Shown here piece by piece: positions 28,913 through 38,176 of a stretch of 56,312 nucleotides of DNA. The DNA comes from Levilactobacillus zymae DSM 19395 (GTDB lineage: Bacteria > Bacillota > Bacilli > Lactobacillales > Lactobacillaceae). The notes under the pieces were generated by a model that was not told the origin of the DNA, made no database searches, and worked only from the letters and a program-made list of their open reading frames with translations. Both the position numbers and the translations under genes were made by a program. The stretch lies in contig NZ_AZDW01000002.1 of NCBI RefSeq assembly GCF_001434115.1, positions 1 to 56,312 on the forward strand. The letters are read 5' to 3'. Each line of letters starts with the position of its first letter. The first letter of the stretch is position 1.

Positions 28913-29560
28913 TTAAGCTTGTTGGGGAAAGTGGGCGATCACCTGGTAGATGGGCCCCTTCGCCGAGAATTTTTGTTCGTATTCGGTCTGGATATCTTCT
29001 ACACCATCGGTCGCCTGGTGCAGGTCCAACCAAACGCCGTCAAAGACCATCGGGAAGTTGTTCAAACTCTGCAAGGAGTATTCGAACAAGCCCCGGTTAT
29101 CGGTCTTGAATTGGAGTTGGCCTTCGGGCGCCAAAACGTCTTGGTAGTGGGCCAGAAAAACGGGCGAGGTCAACCGCCGCTTAGCGTGCCGCGACTTCGG
29201 CCACGGGTCGGAAAAGTTGAGGTACAGTCCCGCGACTTCCCCGGCGGCAAACAGTGTGTTCACGGCCTCGCCATCCGTATGGACCATCTGAATGTTGGTC
29301 AGTTCGCTAGCCACGACCTTCTTGAGGGCCACGGCGATCACGGACATCTGGATTTCGATCCCGATGAAGTTGCGTTCCGGATGTTGCCGGGCCATTTCAA
29401 CGATGAATTGGCCCTTCCCCGTTCCGATTTCCACGTACAGGGGTTGGTCCGTTGGGAACCGACTTTCCCAGTTGCCCTTCAAGGCTTCGGGCGCCGTGAC
29501 CATCAAGTCGTCATGTTCGGCCAGGTAATCCTTGGCCCAGGGTTTATTACGCACACGCAT
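28913..29560 (-). CDS. trmB: tRNA (guanine-N7-)-methyltransferase
   Basis: A 215-aa SAM-dependent enzyme that methylates G46 of tRNAs. The SAM-binding motif YVEIGTGKGQFIVEMA is near residue 42 and the family signature FSDPWPKSRHAKRRLTSP near 118. Length is normal. ATG 29560 has AAGGAGG upstream. It follows the phosphotransferase gene at 29624-30415, the same pair as ytmP-ytmQ of Bacillus subtilis, and ends in a terminator. Confidence 0.96.
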   Translation of the reverse strand: MRVRNKPWAKDYLAEHDDLMVTAPEALKGNWESRFPTDQPLYVEIGTGKGQFIVEMARQHPERNFIGIEIQMSVIAVALKKVVASELTNIQMVHTDGEAVNTLFAAGEVAGLYLNFSDPWPKSRHAKRRLTSPVFLAHYQDVLAPEGQLQFKTDNRGLFEYSLQSLNNFPMVFDGVWLDLHQATDGVEDIQTEYEQKFSAKGPIYQVIAHFPQQA

Positions 29561-29583
29561 GTAAAACGTCCTCCTTAAGACGA

Positions 29584-29618
29584 ACGGCGGGTATGGAAGT
29601 TGGCTCCCACCCCGCCGT
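29584..29618. other. Intercistronic inverted repeat between phosphotransferase gene and trmB
   Basis: 8-bp arms ACGGCGGG (29584-29591) and CCCGCCGT (29611-29618) with a 19-base loop, no U-tract. It may stabilise or trim the operon mRNA. Confidence 0.35.
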
Positions 29619-29623
29619 CAAAG

Positions 29624-30415
29624 TTAATCATGTACTGACTCACGTGTCAGTTTCTCTAATAAGATCAAGTGTTGGTTCATCAATTGGAAACGCTGTTGCC
29701 GGTAACTTTCGGCAATCACAATGATGCAATGCATCCGCGCGTACCAATTAACGCGGGCCGTCAGAGTATCCGTGACCTTCTCGCCGTAATCGCGCAACCA
29801 CCGTTGCCATTCTTCCAATGGCACGTACTCACACAATAACGATCCTAAATCGAAGGCCGGATCCGCAAACGTCGCGGCGTCCCAATCCACCAGGTATAAC
29901 CGTTGGCGATCGGACAACAACCAATTTTTATGGTTTAAATCACCGTGGCAAACTTCATACGCAGTCGTGGGCAATTGCGGCTGTTCCGCGTTCAACGCCT
30001 GTAACGCGCGTTGAATCAACGGGTGTTGGCTTAACTCCGGCGCAATGGTCGGGGTCAACCGTTCCAGCAATTGGGCGGGCGTCGTAGAACGGCCGCCGAC
30101 TTTGGTCAACATGTTATGAAGTAATTCGGAATGGTGCACCTTGTGCAACAAGCGGGCGACGCGTTGTTGGCGCATCTCGATGCGGTGAAGGGTGCGGCCG
30201 TTGAGCCACTCTTGAGCGGTCATCACGTCGCCGGTGGCTAACCGTTGGGTCCAGACCAGCCGGGGCGTGATGCCTTCCATGGAAAGCGCGGCTAAAAACG
30301 GTGACGCGTTTTGTTTTAGGAAAACCTTCTGGGAGGCCTTAGTCCCCATAAACGCCGTTCCGGTATTGCCACCCAATGGGGATAATTGCCAGCCATCGCG
30401 TATATTCGGTGTCAT
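29624..30415 (-). CDS. APH/choline-kinase-like phosphotransferase, YtmP family
   Basis: A 263-aa protein with a kinase-like fold: VCHGDLNHKNWLLSD near residue 155 (catalytic loop Asp and Asn) and LYLVDWDAATFADPAFDLGSL near 175 (metal-binding DxD-like). Such proteins phosphorylate small hydroxyl compounds; YtmP's substrate is not established. ATG 30415 has GGAAGGGG upstream. It lies directly before trmB on the same strand, as in Bacillus, and after ecsB. Confidence 0.82.
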   Translation of the reverse strand: MTPNIRDGWQLSPLGGNTGTAFMGTKASQKVFLKQNASPFLAALSMEGITPRLVWTQRLATGDVMTAQEWLNGRTLHRIEMRQQRVARLLHKVHHSELLHNMLTKVGGRSTTPAQLLERLTPTIAPELSQHPLIQRALQALNAEQPQLPTTAYEVCHGDLNHKNWLLSDRQRLYLVDWDAATFADPAFDLGSLLCEYVPLEEWQRWLRDYGEKVTDTLTARVNWYARMHCIIVIAESYRQQRFQLMNQHLILLEKLTRESVHD

Positions 30416-30476
30416 CGTGCCACCCCTTCCTCAATTTGTCAGCTATTGTCCATTTTAAGGGGCAACGGTGACAGCG

Positions 30477-31703
30477 TCAACCTTTATTTTTGGCCGCGCG
30501 CTTCAAGCGTTGCGGCGTGTAGAGTCGCGCCAAGTACCCGACCTCTAATGCGGCGACCACTAGCGTCACACCAGCCGTCATGAGGTCGCGGTTAGCGATC
30601 ACGACCACCAGCCACAACAGAATGGCCGTGGTGGTCAGAATCCCGGTCACCAGGGTCACGAAACTTCCGAGTCGCTGGGCCCAGGTCAGCGGATAGACGT
30701 GGGTGAACACGACGTCATCGTATTGCTGGAAGAACGGTAAGAGTTGAAACCCAATCAGGTAGATAAACAGGGCCGTCAAGATGACCGGTAGCCACCGCCC
30801 CTGAATGAAGGCGAGCAGGAGCATGCCAATCACGGTCAACCGCACCACGAGACCACTAAATTCGGTGCCCCGTAGCATCCCGCGACTATAGAGGTAGAGA
30901 TACGTCTTGTCGCGTTGGACCGGAATCCGGCGCAAGAGGCCATCCAGATAACGCCGCCGGTGAATCGTTCCCTTGACCATCGGCACGTCGGTGAATAGGT
31001 TAAAGAACCGGTAAATCCCAAGCATCCGGTTATCTTCGCTGGCGATTTGTTCCCGCCAACGAATCTGTTGGTGTGCCCAGTGTTGGTGGAACCACCCGGC
31101 CACCGCGATATCGGCGACCAGGCTCAAAGCGCCGGCAACGTACGGCGTCACCCACAAAGCCACGGCCAAGATGATCAGGCTCATGCCCCATTTGACCGTC
31201 CAATGATTCATGCGCCGTTGGCCGGTCACCTGGTAGGCGCTCGCCAAGTCCAGCCGCAGTAAGGTATCCTTCAGCAGTACTTGGGCCACTACTAAACCGG
31301 CGACTTGAGCCAACGACCAGTCCAAGGTGACCCGCAGAAACGGCGTCAAAATGAACAATAAAATCAACTGAGTCGCCTGGGCCAACCATTGGCTGTACCG
31401 GCGCGCGACCACGAAGTAATCGTGCATCGCTCGTTCCTTAGGCAGCAGGAAGACCCGGTCGGCATCTTCGATCAGTGTGGCGAACCGGCCCACCTGCGCG
31501 GTGATGGCCAGTACCGCCAAGGCCACAAAGGGTGCCCACCAGAGGCCGGTCGTTAGTTGTTTGAGCACGTTGGAGTAGCCTAGTCCCAGGCCCCCCAAGA
31601 AGAACAGTAACGCAAAGACAAAGAAATCGTTAAAAACCAGCCGCAGATACTTCGCCATTTCCCGGAGATGGCGCTGCCGGCGTTGTTGAAAGAGGCCGAT
31701 CAT
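30477..31703 (-). CDS. ecsB: ABC transporter permease EcsB
   Basis: A 408-aa integral membrane protein with many hydrophobic segments (for example FFVFALLFFLGGLGLGYS, WAPFVALAVLAITAQVG, LTVIGMLLLAFIQG), matching EcsB-type permeases. Its first codons overlap the ecsA stop by 4 bases (31700-31703), so the two are translationally coupled. In Bacillus, Ecs affects regulated intramembrane proteolysis and secretion; the transported substrate is not firmly known. The neighbouring divergent hit-prsA genes fit the conserved ecs-hit-prsA block. Confidence 0.88.
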   Translation of the reverse strand: MIGLFQQRRQRHLREMAKYLRLVFNDFFVFALLFFLGGLGLGYSNVLKQLTTGLWWAPFVALAVLAITAQVGRFATLIEDADRVFLLPKERAMHDYFVVARRYSQWLAQATQLILLFILTPFLRVTLDWSLAQVAGLVVAQVLLKDTLLRLDLASAYQVTGQRRMNHWTVKWGMSLIILAVALWVTPYVAGALSLVADIAVAGWFHQHWAHQQIRWREQIASEDNRMLGIYRFFNLFTDVPMVKGTIHRRRYLDGLLRRIPVQRDKTYLYLYSRGMLRGTEFSGLVVRLTVIGMLLLAFIQGRWLPVILTALFIYLIGFQLLPFFQQYDDVVFTHVYPLTWAQRLGSFVTLVTGILTTTAILLWLVVVIANRDLMTAGVTLVVAALEVGYLARLYTPQRLKRAAKNKG

Positions 31704-32434
31704 GCGCGGTCGACCTTGGTCATCGACAGGTAAATATCGTTCAGTGATTCCCCCGCTTCCGGAAGAGCGGCTTGTAATTCACTCAGCGTGCCTTCAGTCT
31801 CGACCTGCCCCGCATGCAGCAACACGAAGCGGTCACAGTACCGTTGGGCCGTGTCTAAGACGTGGGTCGACATCAAAATGCTGGCCCCCTGCTGTTTACG
31901 TTGTTCGATTAGATTCAATAAGTCGTTGACCGCCAACGGATCGAGGCCCAAGAAGGGTTCGTCGATAATGAACAGCTTGGCTTGGGTCAAAAAGGCGCAA
32001 ACGATCATCACCTTTTGCTTCATCCCCTTAGAAAAGTTCGCGGGGAACCAGTCCAGCTTATTATCCAGCCGAAAGGTCTTCAATAACTCGTGGGCCGTGA
32101 CCCAGGCCGCCTTTTGATCTAAATCGTAGGCCATCATGGTCATTTCGAGGTGCTCACGTAACGTCAATTCCTGGTACAACACCGGCGTTTCGGGAATGTA
32201 GGCGATCTGCTGCTTGTAGGCCTGACTATCCTGGGCGATGGTAACGCCGTTGATGGTGATCTCCCCCTTATGGGGTGTTAAGAGACCAATAATGTGGTTG
32301 ATGGTGGTCGACTTTCCGGCCCCGTTTAGGCCGATCAACCCCACTAATTCACCGTCCCGCACGTCAAAACTAATATCCTTTAAAACGGGAATTTGGGAGT
32401 ACCCCCCCACGACATGGCTAACCGTTAATGCCAT
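31700..32434 (-). CDS. ecsA: ABC transporter ATP-binding protein EcsA
   Basis: A 244-aa ABC ATPase. Walker A GLNGAGKSTTIN near residue 38, Q-loop YIPETP, signature FSKGMKQKVMI near 138 and Walker B LFIIDEPFLGLD near 158 are all present, so it should be active. It powers the EcsB permease downstream. ATG 32434 has AAGGGATG upstream. A TGGTATAAT promoter lies about 104 bases upstream, and the gene diverges from hit, as in Bacillus subtilis. Confidence 0.93.
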   Translation of the reverse strand: MALTVSHVVGGYSQIPVLKDISFDVRDGELVGLIGLNGAGKSTTINHIIGLLTPHKGEITINGVTIAQDSQAYKQQIAYIPETPVLYQELTLREHLEMTMMAYDLDQKAAWVTAHELLKTFRLDNKLDWFPANFSKGMKQKVMIVCAFLTQAKLFIIDEPFLGLDPLAVNDLLNLIEQRKQQGASILMSTHVLDTAQRYCDRFVLLHAGQVETEGTLSELQAALPEAGESLNDIYLSMTKVDRA

Positions 32435-32537
32435 CGAATCATCCCTTCATTTTTAAAATAGTGAACACGTTCTTTTGATTTTAGCGTCACCGTTTTTCCC
32501 GGTGGCGTCGCTCATCTGCTCTTAGTTGAACCGCCTT

Positions 32538-32546
32538 ATTATACCA
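32538..32546 (-). promoter_or_regulatory. Extended -10 promoter of ecsAB
   Basis: TGGTATAAT on the minus strand, a perfect extended -10, about 104 bases before the ecsA start. Confidence 0.65.
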
Positions 32547-32574
32547 TAGCTCCCCCGGCAAACGAGTAATGCGG

Positions 32575-32604
32575 CTGAACCCAACCCCGTTGGTGGTGTA
32601 TAAT
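32575..32604 (+). promoter_or_regulatory. Promoter of hit-yhaH
   Basis: -10 TATAAT at 32599-32604 with a weak -35 CTGAAC at 32575-32580, 18 bases apart. It precedes the hit ATG by about 30 bases. Confidence 0.6.
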
Positions 32605-32635
32605 GAATGAAATCACAACGAAAGAAGGAGTTTCC

Positions 32636-33094
32636 ATGGAACCAATGACCCTTGACCCCCACTATGACGATGATTGCATCTTCTGCAAGATCCTCAAGGG
32701 GGACATCCCGAGTTATACCGTGTACGAAGACAACATCGTGAAGGCCTTTTTGGACATCTCACAGGGCACTCCCGGCCACACGCTGGTCATCCCCAAGACC
32801 CACGTTCAAGACATTTTCGCCTACGACACCGATTTGGCTGCGGCCGTCTTCGCGCGTATTCCGAAGATTGCGCGGGCCGTCAAAGCCGCTGATCCAACCA
32901 TCGTGGGGATGAACATCGTCAACAATAACGGGAAGGTGGCCTACCAATCCGTCTTTCACTCCCACTTCCACTTAGTGCCGCGCTACAGCGACGATGACGA
33001 CTTTAAGATGATCTTTAAGGACAATTCCGGGAACTACACCCCGGCCAAATACGCGGCCATTCAAGCTCAAATCAAGGCCCAACTGGAGGCTTAA
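32636..33094 (+). CDS. hit: HIT-family nucleotide-binding protein
   Basis: A 152-aa histidine-triad protein. The N-terminal DDCIFCKILKGDIPSYTVYED and the triad HSHFHLVPRY near residue 108 are clear. The family hydrolyses nucleoside phosphoramidates or dinucleoside polyphosphates; the precise substrate is unknown. ATG 32636 is chosen for AAGGAG 5 bases upstream; a longer frame from 32603 would start inside the promoter's -10. yhaH follows after 3 bp and prsA after that, as in Bacillus. Confidence 0.93.
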   Translation: MEPMTLDPHYDDDCIFCKILKGDIPSYTVYEDNIVKAFLDISQGTPGHTLVIPKTHVQDIFAYDTDLAAAVFARIPKIARAVKAADPTIVGMNIVNNNGKVAYQSVFHSHFHLVPRYSDDDDFKMIFKDNSGNYTPAKYAAIQAQIKAQLEA

Positions 33095-33097
33095 CTT

Positions 33098-33424
33098 ATG
33101 GGATTAGGACGTTTCGTAGCTGGTGTCGGGTTAGCCGCCGGTGTTGGGTTAGCGACCTATCTAACCTTAACGCAACAGGACCCCGTGACCTGGGGCAAAA
33201 AAGTACAGCGTTCCGTTCAGCAAACGACCCAGCAACTTGACGACATTCGTCAGGCCAAGGACCGGGTCGCCGCTAACGCGCAGGCGCTTTCCACCGCGCT
33301 GGAGGACGGCACGCAAACTTTGAACGCCATTCAGACGCAAATTGACAAGTTCCAATTCAAAGTGGCCCCCCGGGTTACCGCGATTGAAGAGACTTTGGCC
33401 CGCCTGGAAGCTCACGAATCTTGA
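33098..33424 (+). CDS. YtxH/YhaH-like small membrane-associated protein
   Basis: A 108-aa protein. A glycine-rich hydrophobic segment FVAGVGLAAGVGLATYLTL (residues about 6-24) is followed by a long charged helical coil (VQRSVQQTTQQLDDIRQAK to the end). This matches YtxH-type general-stress proteins of unknown function. The ribosome site GGAGG sits inside the hit stop region, so it is coupled to hit. Position between hit and prsA matches Bacillus yhaH. Confidence 0.75.
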   Translation: MGLGRFVAGVGLAAGVGLATYLTLTQQDPVTWGKKVQRSVQQTTQQLDDIRQAKDRVAANAQALSTALEDGTQTLNAIQTQIDKFQFKVAPRVTAIEETLARLEAHES

Positions 33425-33470
33425 AGGTTTTGTAAAAGTTCCGGGACCTTTTTAGGTTTGCCAATTTTTG

Positions 33471-33479
33471 TGTTATGAT
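33471..33479 (+). promoter_or_regulatory. Extended -10 promoter of prsA
   Basis: TGTTATGAT lies about 51 bases before the prsA ATG. prsA thus has its own promoter besides possible read-through from hit-yhaH. Confidence 0.5.
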
Positions 33480-33530
33480 GTCTGAGTATGGTGTTTACAC
33501 CAATTTTGATGAATGGATGTGTTGAGGAAT

Positions 33531-34439
33531 ATGAAGAAATGGTTTATCGCCCTGGCCGGCGTGCTCTTATCTGTCACGCTTGCCGGTTGTGGGAGCCAGA
33601 CCGTTGCCACGACCAATGGTGGCAAAATCACCGAAAGTGCCTACTACAGCAGCTTGAAGGGGACTTCTTCCGGTAAGCAAGTCTTGCAACAAATGATCTT
33701 AAACAAGGTCTTAGAAAAGCAATACGGTAGCAAGGTCAGCAAGTCGGCCGTTACCAAGCAATTCAACAAGTACAAGTCTCAATACGGGTCTTCCTTTAAC
33801 AGCGTACTGTCTCAAAGTGGCATGACGCAATCCGGTTTAAAGACCGAAATCCGGTCGAACTTATTACTGAAGGAAGCCGTTAAGGACAACGTCAAGGTGA
33901 CCGACGCGCAATTGAAGAAGCAATTCAAGAGCTACGAACCTAAGGTCACGGTGGCCCACATCTTAGTGGCTAAGAAGTCGACTGCTAACAAGATCATCAG
34001 CGACTTAAAGGACACCAAGAAGAGCAACTTGACGACTGAATTCACGAAGTTAGCCAAGAAGTACTCGACGGATACGGCCACTAAGAACAAGGGTGGCGCC
34101 TTATCTGCCTTTGACAGTACCGACACGTCTTTGGACTCGACCTTCAAGAAGGCCGCCTTCAAGTTACAGACTGACGAATACACCACGACGCCGGTTAAGA
34201 CGCAATACGGTTACCACGTCATCTTAATGAAGAACAACCCTGGTAAGGGGACGTTGAAGCAACACAAGGCTGAATTAACGCAACAGATTATCGACAACGA
34301 TATGAATGACAGCACTGTCTTGCACAACGTTGTTTCCAAGGTCTTGAAGAAGGGTAACGTTTCCATCAAGGATAACGATTTGAAGAACATCTTGTCCGAC
34401 TACCTGTCCTCAAGCAGCGCTTCATCTTCTTCTAAGTAA
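33531..34439 (+). CDS. prsA: PrsA foldase lipoprotein (parvulin-type peptidyl-prolyl isomerase)
   Basis: A 302-aa extracellular membrane-anchored chaperone that helps exported proteins fold. The signal peptide [20 protein letters not shown] ends in lipobox LAGC (the Cys is lipid-anchored). The parvulin domain runs from about residue 140 ([12 protein letters not shown]) to 235 ([10 protein letters not shown]). The tail is Ser-rich. ATG 33531 is chosen because it starts a clean signal peptide after GAGGA; an upstream ATG would add six residues before it. Its likely clients include the class A PBP and the giant adhesin here, which is inference. Confidence 0.93.
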   Translation: MKKWFIALAGVLLSVTLAGCGSQTVATTNGGKITESAYYSSLKGTSSGKQVLQQMILNKVLEKQYGSKVSKSAVTKQFNKYKSQYGSSFNSVLSQSGMTQSGLKTEIRSNLLLKEAVKDNVKVTDAQLKKQFKSYEPKVTVAHILVAKKSTANKIISDLKDTKKSNLTTEFTKLAKKYSTDTATKNKGGALSAFDSTDTSLDSTFKKAAFKLQTDEYTTTPVKTQYGYHVILMKNNPGKGTLKQHKAELTQQIIDNDMNDSTVLHNVVSKVLKKGNVSIKDNDLKNILSDYLSSSSASSSSK

Positions 34440-34461
34440 GCTGAACGCAACTTTTAAAGAG

Positions 34462-34492
34462 CACGCTTCGTCAATTGACGAGCGTGTTTTTT
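34462..34492 (+). terminator. Rho-independent terminator after prsA
   Basis: Stem CACGCT.CGTCAA (34462-34474) with TTGACGAGCGTG (34475-34486), then a T-run to 34492. Confidence 0.85.
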
Positions 34493-34511
34493 ATTTTGTG
34501 CCCACAACGTC

Positions 34512-34557
34512 AAAAATCCCGTACCGGTCTAACCTGATCGGTACGGGATTTTTTTTA
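34512..34557. terminator. Bidirectional terminator between prsA and yhaM
   Basis: 11-bp perfect arms ATCCCGTACCG (34516-34526) and complement (34539-34549). A T-run follows on the plus strand and an A-run precedes, so it can end yhaM on the minus strand. The plus-strand T-run overlaps the yhaM stop codon. Confidence 0.85.
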
Positions 34558-35529
34558 GGATTCAGCATCCGGCGCTTGGGGTTGCGTTGGTCGGTAGAAC
34601 CGCCGACCGTCTAAAGCAAAGACGCGTTCGGAAAACTCGCCGGGCGCCGTGTGGTCGACCACCGTGTCGAGCATCATGATCGACGCATCGAGTTCGTCGA
34701 GTTGGTGTAAGACCTCGGCTTCGCGTAACGCGGGGCGCACCGGTGAACCGTATTCTAATAACCCGTGGTGACTCAACACCATGTGCCGCAGTAACAAGAC
34801 GTCTTCGGCCTGCGGGTCTAACTTCAGCGGGTCGCACGCCCGGACTAATTCGCCGTCCAACAAGACGATGTGTCCCACCAGATTCCCCGCCAGCGTGTAG
34901 GTCGTGGCTTTGGGCCCGGACAATTCGATGGTCTTCCCCAGATCATGCAGGATGGCCCCCGCGTAAAGCAACGACCGGTTGAGGTCCGGGTACTGGTCCA
35001 CCACGTGATGCGCGAGCTTCAGGATGGAAATCGTGTGAAACGCCAAGCCCCCCTGAAAGGCGTGATGGTTACTCTTGGCCGCCGGATACGTAAAGAATTG
35101 GTCGCGATACTGCGTTAACAACTTGCGAACCAACCGTTGCCAAGTGGGTTGTTCAATTTCAAAGATGGTCTGATTGATGTAGTCTTCCATTGCTTCACGG
35201 GTCATCGGGGCCCGTTCGATGAAGTCCCCGGCCGTCAAGCCGGTCTCACTCGGTGCCACCTGGAGGTGAAAGATCTTAATCTGCGGGTGGGTCTGGTACT
35301 TTTCTCGCCGCCCCTGCAGGTGGACCACCCGTCCCGCCACAAAGTTTTCGATATCACTAGGCGAAGCGTCCCAGTATTTACCGGAGATCTCACCGGAACG
35401 GTCCTCAAACACCATGGCGATGTAGGGTTTACCGTTCTTCGCCGTCCGAACATCGGCAGACTTCAATAATACGTAAAGGTCCACCGCATCGTCCACGGCA
35501 TAGTCTAACAACTGTTTCTTGGTCGTCAT
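34555..35529 (-). CDS. yhaM: 3'-5' exoribonuclease YhaM
   Basis: A 324-aa enzyme with an OB-fold nucleic-acid-binding domain (residues about 10-105, SGEISGKYWDASPSDIENF) and an HD hydrolase domain (HHAFQGGLAFHTISI near 162, AGAILHDLGKT near 190). It degrades RNA and single-stranded DNA from the 3' end. ATG 35529 follows GGAGGG that overlaps the yhaN stop, so it is the last gene of yhaO-yhaN-yhaM, the same order as in Bacillus subtilis. Confidence 0.93.
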   Translation of the reverse strand: MTTKKQLLDYAVDDAVDLYVLLKSADVRTAKNGKPYIAMVFEDRSGEISGKYWDASPSDIENFVAGRVVHLQGRREKYQTHPQIKIFHLQVAPSETGLTAGDFIERAPMTREAMEDYINQTIFEIEQPTWQRLVRKLLTQYRDQFFTYPAAKSNHHAFQGGLAFHTISILKLAHHVVDQYPDLNRSLLYAGAILHDLGKTIELSGPKATTYTLAGNLVGHIVLLDGELVRACDPLKLDPQAEDVLLLRHMVLSHHGLLEYGSPVRPALREAEVLHQLDELDASIMMLDTVVDHTAPGEFSERVFALDGRRFYRPTQPQAPDAES

Positions 35530-35542
35530 TCGAAAATCCCTC

Positions 35543-38176
35543 CTACTCTGAGGTTAAGTTCACTACCCGATTCGTCGGGCCCTGCGCCACGGTTGGCGCC
35601 GCGGAATCGGCCGTCAATAAAATGATCTGCAGGTGGTGGCCCAACTTCGCTAACAAACGATAGGCCGCTTGGCGACGGTCCGCATCGAAGTTGACCAATC
35701 CGTCGTCGATCACGATCGGCATGGCGGCCTGGGGCTGCATGATCACGGCAAACGCCAGCTTTACGGCGAGGTCGAGTTGTTCGGCCGTCCCCCGGGACAA
35801 TTGTCCCACGGTCCGCCAAGCCCCATCGGCCCGTTGCACGCGCAGCGTCTCCGCGGTCAATTCAATTTTAGTATACCGGTTTTCGGTGAGCTGCGCATAG
35901 AATTCTCCCGCCTGAGCCACAATTTTCGGTAAGCGGTCCCCGGAAGCGGCCGCCAACGTAGCGGCGATCCACTGACTGGTCAGCCGGTCGAGGAGCCATT
36001 CTCGCGCCGTGGCTTGCATCGTGGTCTCCAGGTTCGCTAACTTCTGCCGCAAGGTCGCCTGGGTCCCACTACTGGTCAGATGGGTCAGTTGCCCGGCCAG
36101 CGTGGCCAGGTGCGTGGTCACCGTGTCCAGCTGATGTTGCTGGTCGGCCGCGGTGGCCTGGGCCGTTTGCGTAGCCTGCGTTAAGGTCGCCTGATCCGTC
36201 CGCTGTAGCTGGGCCAACCGAGCAGCGCCTAACTGCGTGGCCAGGGCCTGGCATTGAGCCGCACGGTTGCCCTGCTCCCGAATCGTCTGGTACTGGTGAT
36301 AAAATTCGGCCTCGTCGGCAACGTTGCGGGTCTGCAGGAAGGTCGCCTGAGCGGCCTGGGCCGTGGTCAGGGCCGTCTGGTCGCGCTTGAGTTGGGCCGT
36401 TAACCCGGCCAGCTCGCCATCCTGTGTCGCCAGCTGTTGCTGGGTGGTCTGCAGTTGGTTGAGCTGGTGCAACACCTCGCGGAAGTCTTGATGCGCCAAC
36501 GACGGTAACAGCGCCGTCACCGCCGTTTGAAAGTCCTGTTGGGTAGCGGCCGTGGCCGTCAAACGCTGATGCACGCTATCGAGCTGCTGGGTCAACCGCT
36601 CCCACTCCCCAATGGCGGCCTGCGCGGCCAACCATTGTTCGGCGGGCAACCGGCCCAAATCGTGGGCGGTGCCGATGGCGTCAATCTGGTCGGTCAACTC
36701 ATCGATTCGCTGGCCGCCCTCTCGCAGTTGGGCCTGCAGATCTTTGATGTCGTCGGCCAGTGCTTGAAGCTGCCGGCTAGCCGGCGTTTGGCTTTCCACG
36801 ACGAAGACCCCGTAGTAGCCGATCACGATACCTAGGGCCGCCCCCACCAATTTAAAAACGGTACCGGGCAAAAACATGGCCCCAATCAAGGCGACCAGCC
36901 CCGCGGCCAACCAGCCGACCTGCTTATCGGCTAAGGGATTCCGCCGTTGCCGGGTCGGCTGCAAGCGTCGGTAGTCTTCGTTGGCCTGATTCAGGTCCTG
37001 CTGTAAGCGCCGCCGCTTCTGATTGGCTAACGCTAAGTTATCCTGTAATTGTTTGAGCTGTTGAGTAGTCGCTAGCGAAAACGGTCGCGGCATCTGCCCG
37101 CTAGCCGTGGCGTACTGCCGCTCGATCCCCGTAGTTCGTTGTTCCAGGTCCCGTTGCTGCGCCAATAACCGGGCGCGTTCCTGTTCGGTCTCCGTCATCG
37201 TAGGTAGTTGGGCCAATAGCGGCGTCAATTGTGGGGTGACCTTCAAGGCCTCCTGAAAAATCTTGGGTAGCTGGGTGTGTGACTGTAGGTTTTGCAAACG
37301 GTGTTGGTCGGCCTTCAGCGCACTTTGCGCCGCGGTCACCTGACTGGTTACCCGTTCAAAAGCCGTCACGTCGTCTTCCGTAAAGCCCGTGGTAGCGGTG
37401 GTCGTTGTCTGACCCAGTTCCTGCCACTGTTGATAGGTGGGCCAGGCCTGTAATTGTTGGGCCAGGTCGTTCGCGTGTTGCCGGCTAGCCGCCAGGTCGT
37501 GTTGCAGTGTCGTTTGGCGTTTCCGGGCAGTTTCTTGGTCCTGAAGCAAGCGCCAATACTCCTGGTAAGCGCCGTTAGCCTTTTCGAGTTTCGCGGTCAG
37601 GTCGCGGTGTTGTTGGAGTTGCTGGTTCAACTGCGGATTGCGGCCCTGCGGTTTGTACCGTTCGTCGGCCGCCTTATCCAGTTGTTGGGCCTGCGCCAGC
37701 CAAAAGTCGCTTCCCACCGCCCCCACGTGGCGTAAGCGATCCATCACCACCTGTTTTGACGCTTGAAACACGGTTCCTAACCGCAGTTCGTTGAGCGCAT
37801 AGACGTTTTCGAACAACGCCAAATCGACCGGCGCCAGTAACTTTGGCAGTTGCGTGGCGGGTAACGTCAGATCCGTGGTGAGGTTCTGCAGGGTGACCTT
37901 GCCACCCCGCGCGCCGGCGACCCGGGTGACCCGGTAAACGTTGGCGTCCTTGACCAGCTCCAAGCTTCCGCCGAACTGGCTACCATCAAGTGGTTCATAC
38001 CGTAACTCGGGGTGCTTCTTGGTGGGAAACCCGAATAAAATGGCCGTAATAAATTGTGTGATGGTCGACTTGCCCGCTTCATTCGGCCCCAATAAAACGT
38101 TGAGCCCCGGCGTCAGGTCGAAGGTCCGGTCGTGAAATTGGCCAAAACCAAATAACGTCAGTGTTTTAAGATACAT
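35543..38176 (-). CDS. yhaN: SbcC/Rad50-like ATPase, YhaN family
   Basis: An 877-aa SMC-like ATPase. Walker A LLGPNEAGKSTITQF is near residue 33. Long coiled coils follow (about 170-430 and 470-700). A hydrophobic pair near residue 418-450 (VGWLAAGLVALIGAMFLPG, LVGAALGIVIGYYGVFVV) interrupts the coil, which suggests membrane contact. The C-terminus has signature QLSRGTAEQLDLAVKLAF and Walker B MPIVIDDGLVNFD. Partner of the YhaO nuclease in DNA end processing. Its start overlaps the yhaO stop by 11 bp. Confidence 0.9.
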   Translation of the reverse strand: MYLKTLTLFGFGQFHDRTFDLTPGLNVLLGPNEAGKSTITQFITAILFGFPTKKHPELRYEPLDGSQFGGSLELVKDANVYRVTRVAGARGGKVTLQNLTTDLTLPATQLPKLLAPVDLALFENVYALNELRLGTVFQASKQVVMDRLRHVGAVGSDFWLAQAQQLDKAADERYKPQGRNPQLNQQLQQHRDLTAKLEKANGAYQEYWRLLQDQETARKRQTTLQHDLAASRQHANDLAQQLQAWPTYQQWQELGQTTTTATTGFTEDDVTAFERVTSQVTAAQSALKADQHRLQNLQSHTQLPKIFQEALKVTPQLTPLLAQLPTMTETEQERARLLAQQRDLEQRTTGIERQYATASGQMPRPFSLATTQQLKQLQDNLALANQKRRRLQQDLNQANEDYRRLQPTRQRRNPLADKQVGWLAAGLVALIGAMFLPGTVFKLVGAALGIVIGYYGVFVVESQTPASRQLQALADDIKDLQAQLREGGQRIDELTDQIDAIGTAHDLGRLPAEQWLAAQAAIGEWERLTQQLDSVHQRLTATAATQQDFQTAVTALLPSLAHQDFREVLHQLNQLQTTQQQLATQDGELAGLTAQLKRDQTALTTAQAAQATFLQTRNVADEAEFYHQYQTIREQGNRAAQCQALATQLGAARLAQLQRTDQATLTQATQTAQATAADQQHQLDTVTTHLATLAGQLTHLTSSGTQATLRQKLANLETTMQATAREWLLDRLTSQWIAATLAAASGDRLPKIVAQAGEFYAQLTENRYTKIELTAETLRVQRADGAWRTVGQLSRGTAEQLDLAVKLAFAVIMQPQAAMPIVIDDGLVNFDADRRQAAYRLLAKLGHHLQIILLTADSAAPTVAQGPTNRVVNLTSE

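Noticed and set aside
28919-29578. 219-aa plus-strand frame opposite trmB
   Set aside because: Antisense shadow of trmB, which has clear methyltransferase motifs.
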